Part shown: one piece after another, positions 21,203 through 29,821 of the stretch
How positions within the stretch are numbered: the first letter of the stretch is position 1
Layout of the letters: the number at the start of each line of letters is the position of its first letter
The notes under the pieces: generated by a model
Told to the model about the DNA's origin: nothing
The model's input: the letters and a program-made list of their open reading frames with translations, nothing else
The model's database searches: none
Source: Streptomyces sp. CB01881
Lineage (GTDB): Bacteria; Actinomycetota; Actinomycetes; Streptomycetales; Streptomycetaceae
Assembly (NCBI RefSeq): GCF_002953255.1
Contig: NZ_CP026498.1
Coordinates: forward strand, 5,287,040-5,330,702
DNA: 43,663 bases
Reading direction: 5' to 3'
Program-made: the position numbers and the translations under genes

Positions 21203-22564
21203 TCAGAACCCTCCGCCGAAGTCGCCCCCGCCGCCGAAGTCACCACCGCCACCGAAGTCGCCGCCGCTGTCGAAGCCGCCGCCGAAGTCGGAGGAGTTGT
21301 AGTCGGCACCGGTGTAGTCGCCGCCCTCGTAGCCGGAGCCGGCGTCGACCGGGGCGCCGTAGGCGGGAGTGCTCATCATCGAGCCGAGCATGGTGCCGAC
21401 CAGCAGGCCGGGCAGCAGCCCGCCGCTGCCGAAGCCGCCGAAGTAGCCGCCCGCCCAGGGTCCGTACGCCGGGCCGGCGTTCCAGTAGGGCTGGGGGCCG
21501 TGCTCGGTGGGGACGGTCCGGATGTCCGGGTCCTGGCCGGCCGCCAGCCGGTCCGCGTCCGCCCGGCAGACCGGGACGGTGCGCGCGGCGCCGTCGGCGG
21601 GGGCCCAGTCGGCGTCCTGAACGGACGGGCCGTGGCGCGGGTCGAAGAAGCACGGCGGACGGCGCTCGGGCAGCGGACGCTTCTCCCGCCGGGCGGCCAG
21701 GGTGGCCAGCGCGAACCGGCCGTCCTCCAGCGCCTCGGTGACCGGCTTGACGTCCTCCGGCCCCTTGGCCGCGTCCATGCTCTGCTTGGCCCGCTCGTAG
21801 GAGTCGAGCGCGTGCGTGTAGTCGGCGCGCTGGACGTCGTCGGCGTCCGCGGCGCCCGGGTTGAAGTCGAGCCGGTCCAGCTCCTCGCCGAAGGCGGTGA
21901 TGTCCTCGTCCACCACCTGGCGCAGCTGCGCCAGCTCGGCCTGCCGCTGCTCCTCCTTGCGCTTCTTCGCCCGGCGGAAGAGCAGGAAGACGCCGGTGCC
22001 GGCCAGCGCCAGCAGGGCCAGCGGGACGACGATCGCAGCGGTGGAGACGCCGCCCGTGGTGCTGTTCACGCCGTGGCCCTTGACCTGCGGGGCCGCGGTG
22101 TCGACGAAGTCGTTCAGGGTGGCGTCGATGTCGCCCGGGTGGGAGCGGAAGGCCGCGCCCGCGATGCGTTCGGCGCTCGCGGTGGGCAGCGCCTCGGGGT
22201 TGGAGCGGGCCTGGAACTGGTCACCGCGCCAGACGCCGTAGGCGCCGTCGATGCCCACCTTGGTGCGCAGGTCGTTGAAGATGGTCTGGGCGCCGTACGG
22301 GTCGGCGGCCGGGACCACCGCGACGAAGATCGGTTTGTCCGCCTTGCGGATCTTCTCGGTCAGCGCGTCGGCCTGGCTCTGGCTGAACCTGCCCGTCATC
22401 GCCGGGTCGACGTACACCCGGCCCTGCTTGAGCGTCGCGGCGGCGTCGTCCAGGCCGCCGGCCGCGGAGGCCGCCGGCGCCAGCAGGAGCAGCAGCCCGA
22501 GCAGCGCCGCCACCAGGGCCAGGGGCCCGGTGCCCCGGGAACGTCGTCGAGCAAGGGTTCTCAT
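21203..22564 (-). CDS. Secreted, membrane-anchored protein with Gly-rich C-terminal repeats
   Basis: The protein has 453 residues. A signal peptide (ALVAALLGLLLLLAPAASA) precedes an extracytoplasmic alpha/beta domain, about 40-170, containing GRVYVDPAMTGRFSQSQADA and KPIFVAVVPAADPYG. A membrane segment (STAAIVVPLALLALAGTGVF) follows, then RRAKKRKEEQ and a cytoplasmic helical part. The tail ends in GGDFGGGGDFGGG-type repeats. The overall plan resembles TPM-domain or YgcG-like proteins, but I cannot assign the family firmly. The ATG at 22564 was chosen as the first start before the signal peptide; its ribosome site GGTGG is weak. Function unknown. Confidence 0.75.
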   Translation of the reverse strand: MRTLARRRSRGTGPLALVAALLGLLLLLAPAASAAGGLDDAAATLKQGRVYVDPAMTGRFSQSQADALTEKIRKADKPIFVAVVPAADPYGAQTIFNDLRTKVGIDGAYGVWRGDQFQARSNPEALPTASAERIAGAAFRSHPGDIDATLNDFVDTAAPQVKGHGVNSTTGGVSTAAIVVPLALLALAGTGVFLLFRRAKKRKEEQRQAELAQLRQVVDEDITAFGEELDRLDFNPGAADADDVQRADYTHALDSYERAKQSMDAAKGPEDVKPVTEALEDGRFALATLAARREKRPLPERRPPCFFDPRHGPSVQDADWAPADGAARTVPVCRADADRLAAGQDPDIRTVPTEHGPQPYWNAGPAYGPWAGGYFGGFGSGGLLPGLLVGTMLGSMMSTPAYGAPVDAGSGYEGGDYTGADYNSSDFGGGFDSGGDFGGGGDFGGGGDFGGGF

Positions 22565-22867
22565 GCCACCGACGCTACCGCTACCGGCGTCCCGGAAAGG
22601 CATACCCTTCGCGTACGGGCGGACGGGCGCACCCCCACCGTCCGCCGGGGCCGCTCCCCTCCTCGGGGATGATGTTTCCCTCGACCGCCCCCGAATCGCG
22701 CCACCGCCGGGAACCGGACCACCGGCCCGGACGTACGTTCCGGCGGGCCCGGGTGATCGCGGGGCGGTCGCCGGGCGGTCCGACGCTACCCCGCGACCGG
22801 GCATAGTGGTGGCCGCACCTCCTCCCCTTGACCTTCTCTTGACCACTTCTCTCGATCGGAGCACCGG
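22565..22867. promoter_or_regulatory. Divergent promoter region (303 bp)
   Basis: It lies between the Gly-rich membrane protein gene (leftward) and a DMT-type gene (rightward). ttgacc occurs twice, at 22828-22833 and 22839-22844, shortly before the rightward GTG. GGAG lies about 7 bases before that GTG. No confident -10 hexamer was assigned. Confidence 0.4.
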
Positions 22868-23788
22868 GTGTTCATCGGCCTCGTCACCGCCGTGGCGGCC
22901 TCTGCCTGCTACGGCACCGGTTCGGTCCTGCAGGCCGTCGGATCACGGCGCTCCGCCCGGGAGGAGGCCGCCGCCGGGGGCGCCTCGGCCGGCACCACCG
23001 CGCACGGCGGGCCCAGCCTCGCCTCCACCGCGAAGGCCGCCGTCACCTGGGAGTTCATCCTCGGCACGGTGCTCGACTTCATCGGGTTCGGGCTCGGCGC
23101 GCTGGCCGCGCGGCTGCTGCCGCTGTTCCTCTCGCAGACCATCATCAGCGCCAACCTGGTGATCACCGCGCTGCTGAGCATCAAGCTGCTGGGCCTGCGG
23201 CTGAAGCAGCTGGAGTGGGCGTCGATCGGCGTGCTCTGCTCGGCCCTGGTGCTGCTGGCCGTCTCGGCGGGTCCGGAGGGCGGCCACCACGCGGCGATGT
23301 CCTTCCACTGGTGGCTGCTGCTGATCACCACGGTGCTGCTGGTCGGCGGCAGCCTGCTGGTGCGGCGGATGGGTGCCAACGGCGCGATCGTCGCCGGCCT
23401 GCTCTCCGGCCTCGGCTTCGGCGCACTCGGCGTCGGCGTGCGCATCCTCAACGGCGTCGACCCGTTCGAGCTCGGCAAGCTGCTCTCCGACCCGGCCCTG
23501 TACGCGATCCTGGTCGGCGGCCTCGGCGGCATGTACGTGCACACCGTCGCCCTGCAGATCGGCTCGGTGAACGGCGCGACCGCCGCCCTGGTGGTCGGTG
23601 AGACGGTGCTGCCCGGTGCGGTCGGCGTCATCTGGCTGGGCGACTCCTCGAAGGAGGGCCTCGCCTGGCTCGGCGTGCTCGGCTTCGTGCTCGCCGTCGT
23701 CTCGGCGGTCGGCGTCGCCTACTTCGGCCAGGACACCCACGGCCCGGCCGAGTCGGACCACCCGCAGCCCGAGCTCACCAAGCGGTAG
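22868..23788 (+). CDS. DMT-superfamily integral membrane protein (EamA/NIPA-like)
   Basis: The protein has 306 residues and about 9-10 hydrophobic helices, for example FIGLVTAVAASACYGTGSVL at the N-terminus and LVITALLSIKLLGLRLKQLE in the first half. The second half repeats the fold (GATAALVVGETVLPGAVGVI, then WLGVLGFVLAVVSAVGVAYF), which is the duplication expected of drug/metabolite transporters. A hydrophilic loop of about 30 residues (SARE to TAHG) follows the first helix. The substrate is unknown. It starts at GTG with GGAG about 7 bases upstream. It converges with mutM, with only 7 bp between stops. Confidence 0.8.
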   Translation: MFIGLVTAVAASACYGTGSVLQAVGSRRSAREEAAAGGASAGTTAHGGPSLASTAKAAVTWEFILGTVLDFIGFGLGALAARLLPLFLSQTIISANLVITALLSIKLLGLRLKQLEWASIGVLCSALVLLAVSAGPEGGHHAAMSFHWWLLLITTVLLVGGSLLVRRMGANGAIVAGLLSGLGFGALGVGVRILNGVDPFELGKLLSDPALYAILVGGLGGMYVHTVALQIGSVNGATAALVVGETVLPGAVGVIWLGDSSKEGLAWLGVLGFVLAVVSAVGVAYFGQDTHGPAESDHPQPELTKR

Positions 23789-23795
23789 GCCCCGC

Positions 23796-24689
23796 TCAGC
23801 CCCCGGTGCGGACGCGCGGGACGCGCTGGCAGCGGGGGCAGAAGTAACTGGAGCGGTTCATCCAGGCGGCCCGGCGGATCGCGGTTCCGCAGCGGCGGCA
23901 GGGCTCGTGATCGCGGCCGTAGGCGTCGAGGTCGCGGGAGAAGTAGCCGCTCTCGCCGTTCACGTTGACGTAGAGGCTGTCGAAGCTGGTGCCGCCGACG
24001 GCGAGGGCCGCCGTCATCACGTCCCGGGCGTTGGCCAGCAGGACGGCGGCCTGCGGGCGGGTGAGCGAGGCGGTCGGGCGGTCGTAGTGCAGCCTGGAGC
24101 GCCAGAGCGCCTCGTCCGCGTAGATGTTGCCGACCCCGCTGATCAGGGTCTGGTCGAGCAGCGCCCGCTTGACCGTGGTGCGCCTGGCGCGCAGCGCGGC
24201 CACGAAGGCGGCGTCGTCGAAGCGCGGGTCGAGCGGGTCGCGGGCGATGTGCGCGAGGGAGACCGGGGTGCCCTCGGGGTCGCCGTCCTCGGCCTCCTCG
24301 ACGGCCAGCCCGCCGAAGGTCCGCTGGTCGACGAAGCGCAGCTCGCGCCCGCCGTCGGTGAACCGGAGTCGGACCCGCAGGTGGGTCTCGTCGGGCACCG
24401 CCGCGTCTTGGACGAGGAGTTGGCCACTCATCCCGAGGTGGCCGATCATCGAGAATCCCCCGGCCTCCGGCCTCGCGCCGGAGCCCGACAACGGCACCCA
24501 GAGGTACTTGCCGCGGCGCTGCGCGGTGCCGAGCGTGGTGCCGGTCAGCCGCGCGACGAAGTCGGCCGCGCCGGCGGGCTGGCGGCGTACCGCCCGCGGG
24601 TGCAGCACCTCGACACCGGCGACCGTCCGCCCGGCGACCCAGTTGGCCAGGCCCCGGCGGACGACCTCTACCTCGGGGAGTTCGGGCAC
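23796..24689 (-). CDS. mutM: Formamidopyrimidine-DNA glycosylase (Fpg/MutM)
   Basis: The enzyme removes oxidised purines such as 8-oxoguanine and nicks the abasic site. It has 297 residues. After the start codon it reads [17 protein letters not shown], giving catalytic Pro2 and Glu3, with the conserved Lys in RGKYLWVPL. The H2TH region is [18 protein letters not shown], and the C-terminal zinc finger is CRRCG...FCPRCQR. The GTG at 24689 has CAGGAGG 9 bases upstream. It lies 92 bp after rnc on the same strand, the order conserved in actinobacteria (DUF177-rpmF-rnc-mutM). Confidence 0.98.
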   Translation of the reverse strand: MPELPEVEVVRRGLANWVAGRTVAGVEVLHPRAVRRQPAGAADFVARLTGTTLGTAQRRGKYLWVPLSGSGARPEAGGFSMIGHLGMSGQLLVQDAAVPDETHLRVRLRFTDGGRELRFVDQRTFGGLAVEEAEDGDPEGTPVSLAHIARDPLDPRFDDAAFVAALRARRTTVKRALLDQTLISGVGNIYADEALWRSRLHYDRPTASLTRPQAAVLLANARDVMTAALAVGGTSFDSLYVNVNGESGYFSRDLDAYGRDHEPCRRCGTAIRRAAWMNRSSYFCPRCQRVPRVRTGG

Positions 24690-24781
24690 GTGAACCTGCC
24701 TCCTGCGACGGGAATCTGCAGGAGGAAGGTTACTGCGTGCACGGGAGACCCTGCCGCGGTGTCCACGGCGGGGGTTGCCGC

Positions 24782-25552
24782 TCAGGCGCCGCCGGGCAGC
24801 CGGTCGGCGTACTTGTCCTTGATCGCCCGCCAGGCGCTCTCCGCAGCCTTCTGCTCGGCTTCCTTCTTCGAGCGGCCGACGCCGCTGCCGAAGTCCTCGC
24901 CGGCCACCCGGGCCGCGGCGGTGAAGGTCTTCTCGTGGTCCGGGCCGGACTCCTCGACCACGTACTCCGGCACGCCGATGCCCACCGAGGCGGTCAGCTC
25001 CTGGAGGCTGGTCTTCCAGTCCAGGCCGGCGCCCAGCTGCGAGGACTCCTCGATCAGCGGGTCGAACAGCCGGTGGACGAAATCGGTGGCCGCGTCCAGG
25101 CCCTGGTCCAGGTAGACGGCGCCGATCACGGCCTCGACGGTGTCGGCGAGGATCGACGACTTGTCGCGGCCGCCGGTACCCTCCTCGCCCTTGCCGAGCC
25201 GGATGAAGGTGCCGAGCTCCAGGCCGCGCCCGACGTCGGCGAGCGCGCGCGAGTTGACCACCGCGGCGCGCAGCTTGGCGAGCGTGCCCTCCGGTACGTC
25301 CGGGTGGACGCGGTAGAGGGTGTCGGTCACCACCAGGCCCAGCACCGAGTCGCCGAGGAACTCCAGGCGCTCGTTGGTGGGCAGCCCGCCGTTCTCGTAC
25401 GCGTACGAGCGGTGGGTCAGTGCACGTACCAGAAGGGCGCGCTCGAGCGTGTACCCGAGGCGCCCTTCCAGAACGTCGTATTCGGTCGAAGCCGGCCCGC
25501 CGGCCCTGCCTCCGTTGGAAGCCGACTTGCGGGAGGAGTTACCGTCCGACAT
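24782..25552 (-). CDS. rnc: Ribonuclease III
   Basis: The enzyme cuts double-stranded RNA in rRNA maturation and mRNA turnover; the Streptomyces homologue (AbsB) also affects antibiotic production. It has 256 residues. The signature [18 protein letters not shown] gives the catalytic Glu/Asp cluster, with a second acidic pair in [14 protein letters not shown] dsRNA-binding domain ends the protein ([15 protein letters not shown], then [16 protein letters not shown]). The ATG at 25552 lies 20 bases after the rpmF stop, indicating an operon. A Ser/Gly-rich N-terminus of about 20 residues is typical of streptomycetes. Confidence 0.97.
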   Translation of the reverse strand: MSDGNSSRKSASNGGRAGGPASTEYDVLEGRLGYTLERALLVRALTHRSYAYENGGLPTNERLEFLGDSVLGLVVTDTLYRVHPDVPEGTLAKLRAAVVNSRALADVGRGLELGTFIRLGKGEEGTGGRDKSSILADTVEAVIGAVYLDQGLDAATDFVHRLFDPLIEESSQLGAGLDWKTSLQELTASVGIGVPEYVVEESGPDHEKTFTAAARVAGEDFGSGVGRSKKEAEQKAAESAWRAIKDKYADRLPGGA

Positions 25553-25572
25553 CGATCCGTACACCCCGCCGA

Positions 25573-25746
25573 TCAGACCGAGAGGACCTGGCGACGGTTG
25601 TACGTGCCGCAGCTCGGGCACGCGATGTGGCCGAGCTTCGGCTCGTGGCAGCGGTCGCACGCCACGAGGGCCGGAACGACGGCCTTCCAGTTGGAACGGC
25701 GGTGGCGCGTGTTGCTGCGCGACATCTTCCGCTTCGGAACAGCCAC
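25573..25746 (-). CDS. rpmF: 50S ribosomal protein L32, zinc-binding form
   Basis: It is a component of the large ribosomal subunit. The 57 residues read [20 protein letters not shown] after the GTG and end NRRQVLSV. Two Cys pairs, CDRC and CPSC, make this the zinc-containing (C+) paralogue rather than the zinc-starvation form. AGGAGA lies 8 bases before the GTG and overlaps the end of the DUF177 gene, whose stop is 2 bases upstream; the two are probably translationally coupled, an arrangement common across bacteria. Confidence 0.97.
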   Translation of the reverse strand: MAVPKRKMSRSNTRHRRSNWKAVVPALVACDRCHEPKLGHIACPSCGTYNRRQVLSV

Positions 25747-25748
25747 GG

Positions 25749-26393
25749 CTACTTCTCCTGGTTCTCGGCGGCACCCTCACGGGTGTCGCTGTTCTTGATC
25801 CCGTCACCCTCGTCGCCGGGGGCGGCGGAGAGTCCCTGCAGAGCCGCCCACCTGGGGTCGACGGCGTCGTGGTGGTGCGCCGGGTCGTCGCTCAGGCGCG
25901 CTCCGCACTCGGAGCACAGGCCCAGGCAGTCTTCCTGGCACACCGGCTGCAGCGGCAGTGCGAGCACCACCGCGTCACGCAGCACCGGCTGGAGGTCGAA
26001 GAAGTCGCCCTCCAGACGGTAAGTCTCTTCTTCCGGGTCCTCGTCGAGGTCCTCGGCCCCGGCGGTCCGGGCGCGGTGACGCTCGTCGGACTCCGGGTAG
26101 TAGTACAGCTCCTGGAAGTCCACGTCGAGGTCGTCCTCGACGGGCTCCAGGCACCGCACGCACTCGCCCTCGACGTGGGCCTCGGCCGTGCCGGTGACCA
26201 GCACACCCTCGACCACCGACTCCAGGCGGAGCTCCAGCCGGATCTCGCTCTTCTCCGGGACGCCGATCACATCGATGATCCCGAGGCCCTCGGGGGCCTC
26301 CAGAGTGCGGGACACCTTGCGCAGCGAGCCCGGGCGACGGCCGAGCTCGTGCGTGTCGAACACGAGGGGGTCGCGGTGGTCGAGGCGGTTCAA
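25749..26393 (-). CDS. DUF177 / YceD family protein
   Basis: The family is linked to 23S rRNA or ribosome biogenesis and is nearly always upstream of rpmF. From the TTG at 26393 the protein has 214 residues: [20 protein letters not shown], then [28 protein letters not shown] and [14 protein letters not shown]. The C-terminal Cys cluster suggests zinc binding. The TTG start fits homologues ([17 protein letters not shown] near the N-terminus) and has AGGA 4 bases and AGGAAG about 9 bases upstream. An in-frame GTG at 26471 is an alternative. A putative promoter lies at 26490-26518. Confidence 0.9.
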   Translation of the reverse strand: MNRLDHRDPLVFDTHELGRRPGSLRKVSRTLEAPEGLGIIDVIGVPEKSEIRLELRLESVVEGVLVTGTAEAHVEGECVRCLEPVEDDLDVDFQELYYYPESDERHRARTAGAEDLDEDPEEETYRLEGDFFDLQPVLRDAVVLALPLQPVCQEDCLGLCSECGARLSDDPAHHHDAVDPRWAALQGLSAAPGDEGDGIKNSDTREGAAENQEK

Positions 26394-26489
26394 GGTGTCC
26401 TGACTTCCTGAGAAAACTGATGCGCGGCGCTGCTCACCGGAGGATGCGCGGGCAGACCGACAGCCCGACACGGAGAGGCCGGAGTGGTC

Positions 26490-26518
26490 AGACTACCGGA
26501 GTCTCCCGCCAGGCCCAA
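26490..26518 (-). promoter_or_regulatory. Putative promoter of the DUF177-rpmF-rnc-mutM unit
   Basis: On the minus strand, TTGGGC (26518-26513), a 17-base spacer and TAGTCT (26495-26490) resemble a Streptomyces HrdB-type promoter. It lies about 100 bp before the chosen start. Confidence 0.5.
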
Positions 26519-26538
26519 CTTCGGTCCTTCCGGCCCGA

Positions 26539-26560
26539 CCGGTCCGGTGCCCCGGACCGG
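26539..26560 (-). terminator. Terminator downstream of the SepIVA-like gene
   Basis: The perfect 9-bp stem ccggtccgg / ccggaccgg has the loop tgcc. It is 25 bases after the stop at 26585. Confidence 0.65.
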
Positions 26561-26584
26561 GCCGCCGGCTGGCCGGCGCCCGGC

Positions 26585-27775
26585 TCAGCGGCCGCCGAGC
26601 TCCCGCAGGCGGGTCATGTCGATCATGCTGGTGTCGAAGAAGCTGGTCTCGTCCAGGCCGGCCTGCTGCTGCTGCGGGAGGGCGGGCGGGTTGGCCGGCT
26701 GCTGCGGGTAGCCGTAGGCGTCGTACTGCTGCGCCGCGTAGCCCTGCTGCGGCTGCTGGTAGCCCCCCTGGCCCTCGGGCCCGGGCTGCCCCCATTCGCC
26801 CTGCTCCTGCCCGGCCGGGTAGGCCGGCTGCTGCTGCCCGTAGGCGTACTGCGCGCCGTACGGGTCGGCCTGGCCGGCCGGGTCGTAGCCGCCGCCGTAC
26901 ACCTCGGCGTACTGCCCGCCGGGCTGCTGCGCGGCCGCGGCGTACTGGTCGGTGCCGGGGTCCTGCCAGCCGGCCGCGGCCGGGGTCTGCTCGGGCCAGG
27001 TCTGCTGCTGCGGCACGTCCTCGCGGTACCAGGCGATGTCGTCGCCGTTGGCCTCGGCGGCGAAGCCGGCGGCGACCGCCTCGGCCCGGTCCTTGGCCTG
27101 CTGGGCCTGGTCGGCGGCGGCCAGGTAGGCGCCCAGCTCGTCGATCGGGGCCTTGCCGAGCAGCTTGTCGCGGCCCTTGCCGACGGCCTCCAGGGTCGCG
27201 CCGAGCACGTTCTCCAGGGTGGCGAGCTTCACGTCGACGTACTCGTCGACCTCGGGGCTCGGGGTGATCCTCGGCTGCGGCCGGAACTCCTCGCCGTCGC
27301 CCTCGCCGTCGTGCTCGGTCTCGAAGACGCTGGAGTCGCCGCGCAGCTTGGTCCGGCCGCGGCCGACGGCGCCGAGCGTCTTGGTGAGCACGACCTCGAA
27401 GTTGGCGAGCTTGCTGTCCACGTAGTCGTCGGCCTCGGCGCGCTTGGTCTCGACCTCGGCGCGCGCCTCGGCGAGGATCCGGTCCGCCTCGGCCTGGGCC
27501 CGGCGGACCACCTCGGTGTCCGAGATCAGCGAGCCGCGCTCGGCGTGCGCGCCCTGGATGATCCGCTCGGCCTCGGCCTCGGCGTCCGCCACCACCTGCT
27601 CGTGGTCGGCCATCACCGACTGGGCGTGGGCCAGCTCGGCGGGCAACGCCGACCTGAGGTCCTGGAGCAGGCCGACCAGCTCGGCCCGGTTCACCACGCA
27701 GGAGGCCGACATGGGCATCGAGCGGGCGTTCTCGACGGCCGCGACGATCTCGTCGACCTTGTTCTGCACGTCCAC
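26585..27775 (-). CDS. SepIVA-like DivIVA-family cell division protein with Gln/Pro/Tyr-rich tail
   Basis: The orthologous position in mycobacteria (next to the DUF177 and rnc genes) is occupied by SepIVA, a DivIVA-like division/growth protein. This protein has 396 residues from the GTG at 27775. It starts VDVQNKVDEIVAAVENARSM. A long helix follows (AEAEAERIIQGAHAERGS, then RRAQAEADRILAEARAEVET). Two similar segments, DDYVDSKLANFEVVLTKTL and DEYVDVKLATLENVLGATL, form an internal repeat. From about residue 265 the protein is low complexity, rich in Gln, Pro, Gly, Tyr and Ala. It ends in TSFFDTSMIDMTRLRELGGR, which looks like a short conserved peptide. GGAG lies 4 bases before the GTG. Databases sometimes mislabel it ATP synthase F0 subunit b. 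Confidence 0.82.
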   Translation of the reverse strand: MDVQNKVDEIVAAVENARSMPMSASCVVNRAELVGLLQDLRSALPAELAHAQSVMADHEQVVADAEAEAERIIQGAHAERGSLISDTEVVRRAQAEADRILAEARAEVETKRAEADDYVDSKLANFEVVLTKTLGAVGRGRTKLRGDSSVFETEHDGEGDGEEFRPQPRITPSPEVDEYVDVKLATLENVLGATLEAVGKGRDKLLGKAPIDELGAYLAAADQAQQAKDRAEAVAAGFAAEANGDDIAWYREDVPQQQTWPEQTPAAAGWQDPGTDQYAAAAQQPGGQYAEVYGGGYDPAGQADPYGAQYAYGQQQPAYPAGQEQGEWGQPGPEGQGGYQQPQQGYAAQQYDAYGYPQQPANPPALPQQQQAGLDETSFFDTSMIDMTRLRELGGR

Positions 27776-27840
27776 GGGGCTCCGTCTTTCCGTGTGCCGC
27801 CGACGGTCCGGCGGAGGCAGGCCCGGCGCGGTGGACCTCA

Positions 27841-27878
27841 CCGCAGGGCAGGGAGTACAGACTGTACGGCCACTGCGG
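27841..27878 (-). promoter_or_regulatory. Palindromic operator-like element over the putative sepIVA-like promoter
   Basis: gtacag-a-ctgtac (27855-27867) is a perfect 13-bp palindrome. An outer dyad ccgcag (27841-27846) / ctgcgg (27873-27878) surrounds it. On the minus strand the palindrome includes TACAGT, a fair -10 hexamer, about 85 bases before the GTG. Confidence 0.5.
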
Positions 27879-27971
27879 GGCGAGGTCACAACGCCCGGAC
27901 CGGCCCACCCGGCCGCACCCGGGACAAGTGGTGATGAACCGGCAGAAACGGACGTGCCCGTTCCGCGGCCG

Positions 27972-28463
27972 CTACTGCTGCGCCCGGCGCTCCGCGATCC
28001 GCTCGACCAGCCGGCGGTGCACCGTCTCCGGCAGCAGGTGCGAGACGTCGCCCCCGTACGAGGCGACCTCCTTGACCAGCGTGGAGGAGAGGAAGCTGTA
28101 CGTCGGCGAGGTCGGCAGGAACAGCGTCTCGACGCCGGTCAGCCCGTGGTTCATCTGGGCCATCTGCAGCTCGTAGTCGAAGTCGCTGACGGCGCGCAGG
28201 CCCTTGACGATCGCCGGGATGCCGCGCTCCCGGCAGAAGTCCACCAGCAGGCCGAGGTGCGACTCGACCACGATGTTGCCGTACTTGGCAGTGGTCTCCT
28301 CGATGAGCTCGATCCGCTCCTCGATGGTGAACATGCCCTGCTTGTTCCGGTTGATCGCGACCGCGACATGCACCACGTCGTACAGCTTCGAGGCCCGCTC
28401 GATGATGTCGAGATGACCGTTGGTGATCGGGTCGAACGATCCGGGGCAGACGGCGCGGCGCAT
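27972..28463 (-). CDS. coaD: Phosphopantetheine adenylyltransferase
   Basis: The enzyme makes dephospho-CoA from 4'-phosphopantetheine and ATP, the penultimate step of CoA synthesis. It has 163 residues, as usual. The nucleotidyltransferase motif is PGSFDPITNGHLDIIERA, and the second signature is PTYSFLSSTLVKEVASYGGD. It begins MRRAVCPGSFD. It is 52 bp after rsmD on the same strand, a very common pairing. Confidence 0.98.
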   Translation of the reverse strand: MRRAVCPGSFDPITNGHLDIIERASKLYDVVHVAVAINRNKQGMFTIEERIELIEETTAKYGNIVVESHLGLLVDFCRERGIPAIVKGLRAVSDFDYELQMAQMNHGLTGVETLFLPTSPTYSFLSSTLVKEVASYGGDVSHLLPETVHRRLVERIAERRAQQ

Positions 28464-28515
28464 GGCGTGGATGCTCCCTCGTGGGGTGACGGGTGCTGCG
28501 GGCCTCCTCGGCCCG

Positions 28516-29100
<585 letters not shown>

Positions 29101-29145
29101 GGTGGTGGGAGGTCCTTTCGTCGCTGCCCGCCCACGCTATACGGA

Positions 29146-29178
29146 CGGTGCCCCGCCGGTCCGACCGGCGGGGCACCG
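29146..29178 (-). terminator. Perfect 15-bp terminator hairpin
   Basis: cggtgccccgccggt (29146-29160) pairs with accggcggggcaccg (29164-29178), with the 3-base loop ccg. It is 10 bases after the stop of the 29189-29722 gene and separates it from rsmD. Confidence 0.85.
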
Positions 29179-29188
29179 CGTCACGCGG

Positions 29189-29722
29189 TCAGCTCGCGTC
29201 CGCCGCCGCGGACTGGGCCGGGACCGCCGCGCCGAGCAGCGCCGGCGAGGCGTAGCGGGACCACGAGAGGCAGCCGTCGGGCGGGCAGAACTCGGGGCGG
29301 CGCGGGTCGTGCCCGAGCTCGCGCAGCTTGGTGCGGACGGAGTCGGGGGTACGGCCGAAGCGGGCGGCGATCCGGGCGACGGTCTCGCCGTCGTGGAACC
29401 GCCGGACCAGCTCCTCCTCGTGCTGCGGCACCCAGGGGGCGCCGTGGCCGGGGTACAGCTCGCGCAGCACGTCGCGGTCGGGGATGGGCTCGGAGACGTC
29501 GGCGACGATCGCCAGTGCCCGGAGTGCGCGGTTGAGCGCGATCCGCAGCGAGGCGACGTCCTCGACCGGCAGGCGGAGCTTGCCCGAGGCGAGCGGCGCG
29601 GCGGCCGCCCCCTCACGCCAGCCGGTCAGGGTGAGGGTGACCTCGCGGTCGTCGTCGCTGGCGAGTTCGATCCGGAAGACCTTGTCGCCCAGCGGGAGCT
29701 CGTTGAGATGACGGAATGCCAT
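29189..29722 (-). CDS. Conserved hypothetical protein with a helix-turn-helix-like motif
   Basis: The protein has 177 residues and begins MAFRHLNELPLGDKVFRIEL. The first half predicts beta strands (EVTLTLTGWREG, SGKLRLPVEDVASLRIALNR). Residues near 120-145 (ARIAARFGRTPDSVRTKLRE) look like a helix-turn-helix of the kind in DNA-binding or sigma-like proteins, and GHDPRRPEFCPPDGCLSWSR has two Cys. I do not recognise a named family. It has its own promoter-like sequence and a strong terminator, so it is probably monocistronic between recG and rsmD. GGGGG lies 8 bases before the ATG. Confidence 0.75.
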   Translation of the reverse strand: MAFRHLNELPLGDKVFRIELASDDDREVTLTLTGWREGAAAAPLASGKLRLPVEDVASLRIALNRALRALAIVADVSEPIPDRDVLRELYPGHGAPWVPQHEEELVRRFHDGETVARIAARFGRTPDSVRTKLRELGHDPRRPEFCPPDGCLSWSRYASPALLGAAVPAQSAAADAS

Positions 29723-29777
29723 GGCAGGACCCCCAAGTGTCGTGCCAGGTACGCACCTTGAGGGTGCGCCCTGAACA

Positions 29778-29805
29778 ACTACATTCTCTCGCGGGGGTCT
29801 GACAA
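29778..29805 (-). promoter_or_regulatory. Putative promoter of the 29189-29722 gene
   Basis: On the minus strand, TTGTCA (29805-29800), a 16-base spacer and TGTAGT (29783-29778) resemble a vegetative promoter. It lies about 55 bases before the ATG. A small hairpin gcacc-ctcaa-ggtgc follows. Confidence 0.45.
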
Positions 29806-29821
29806 TCCGGGGGCCCGGCCC

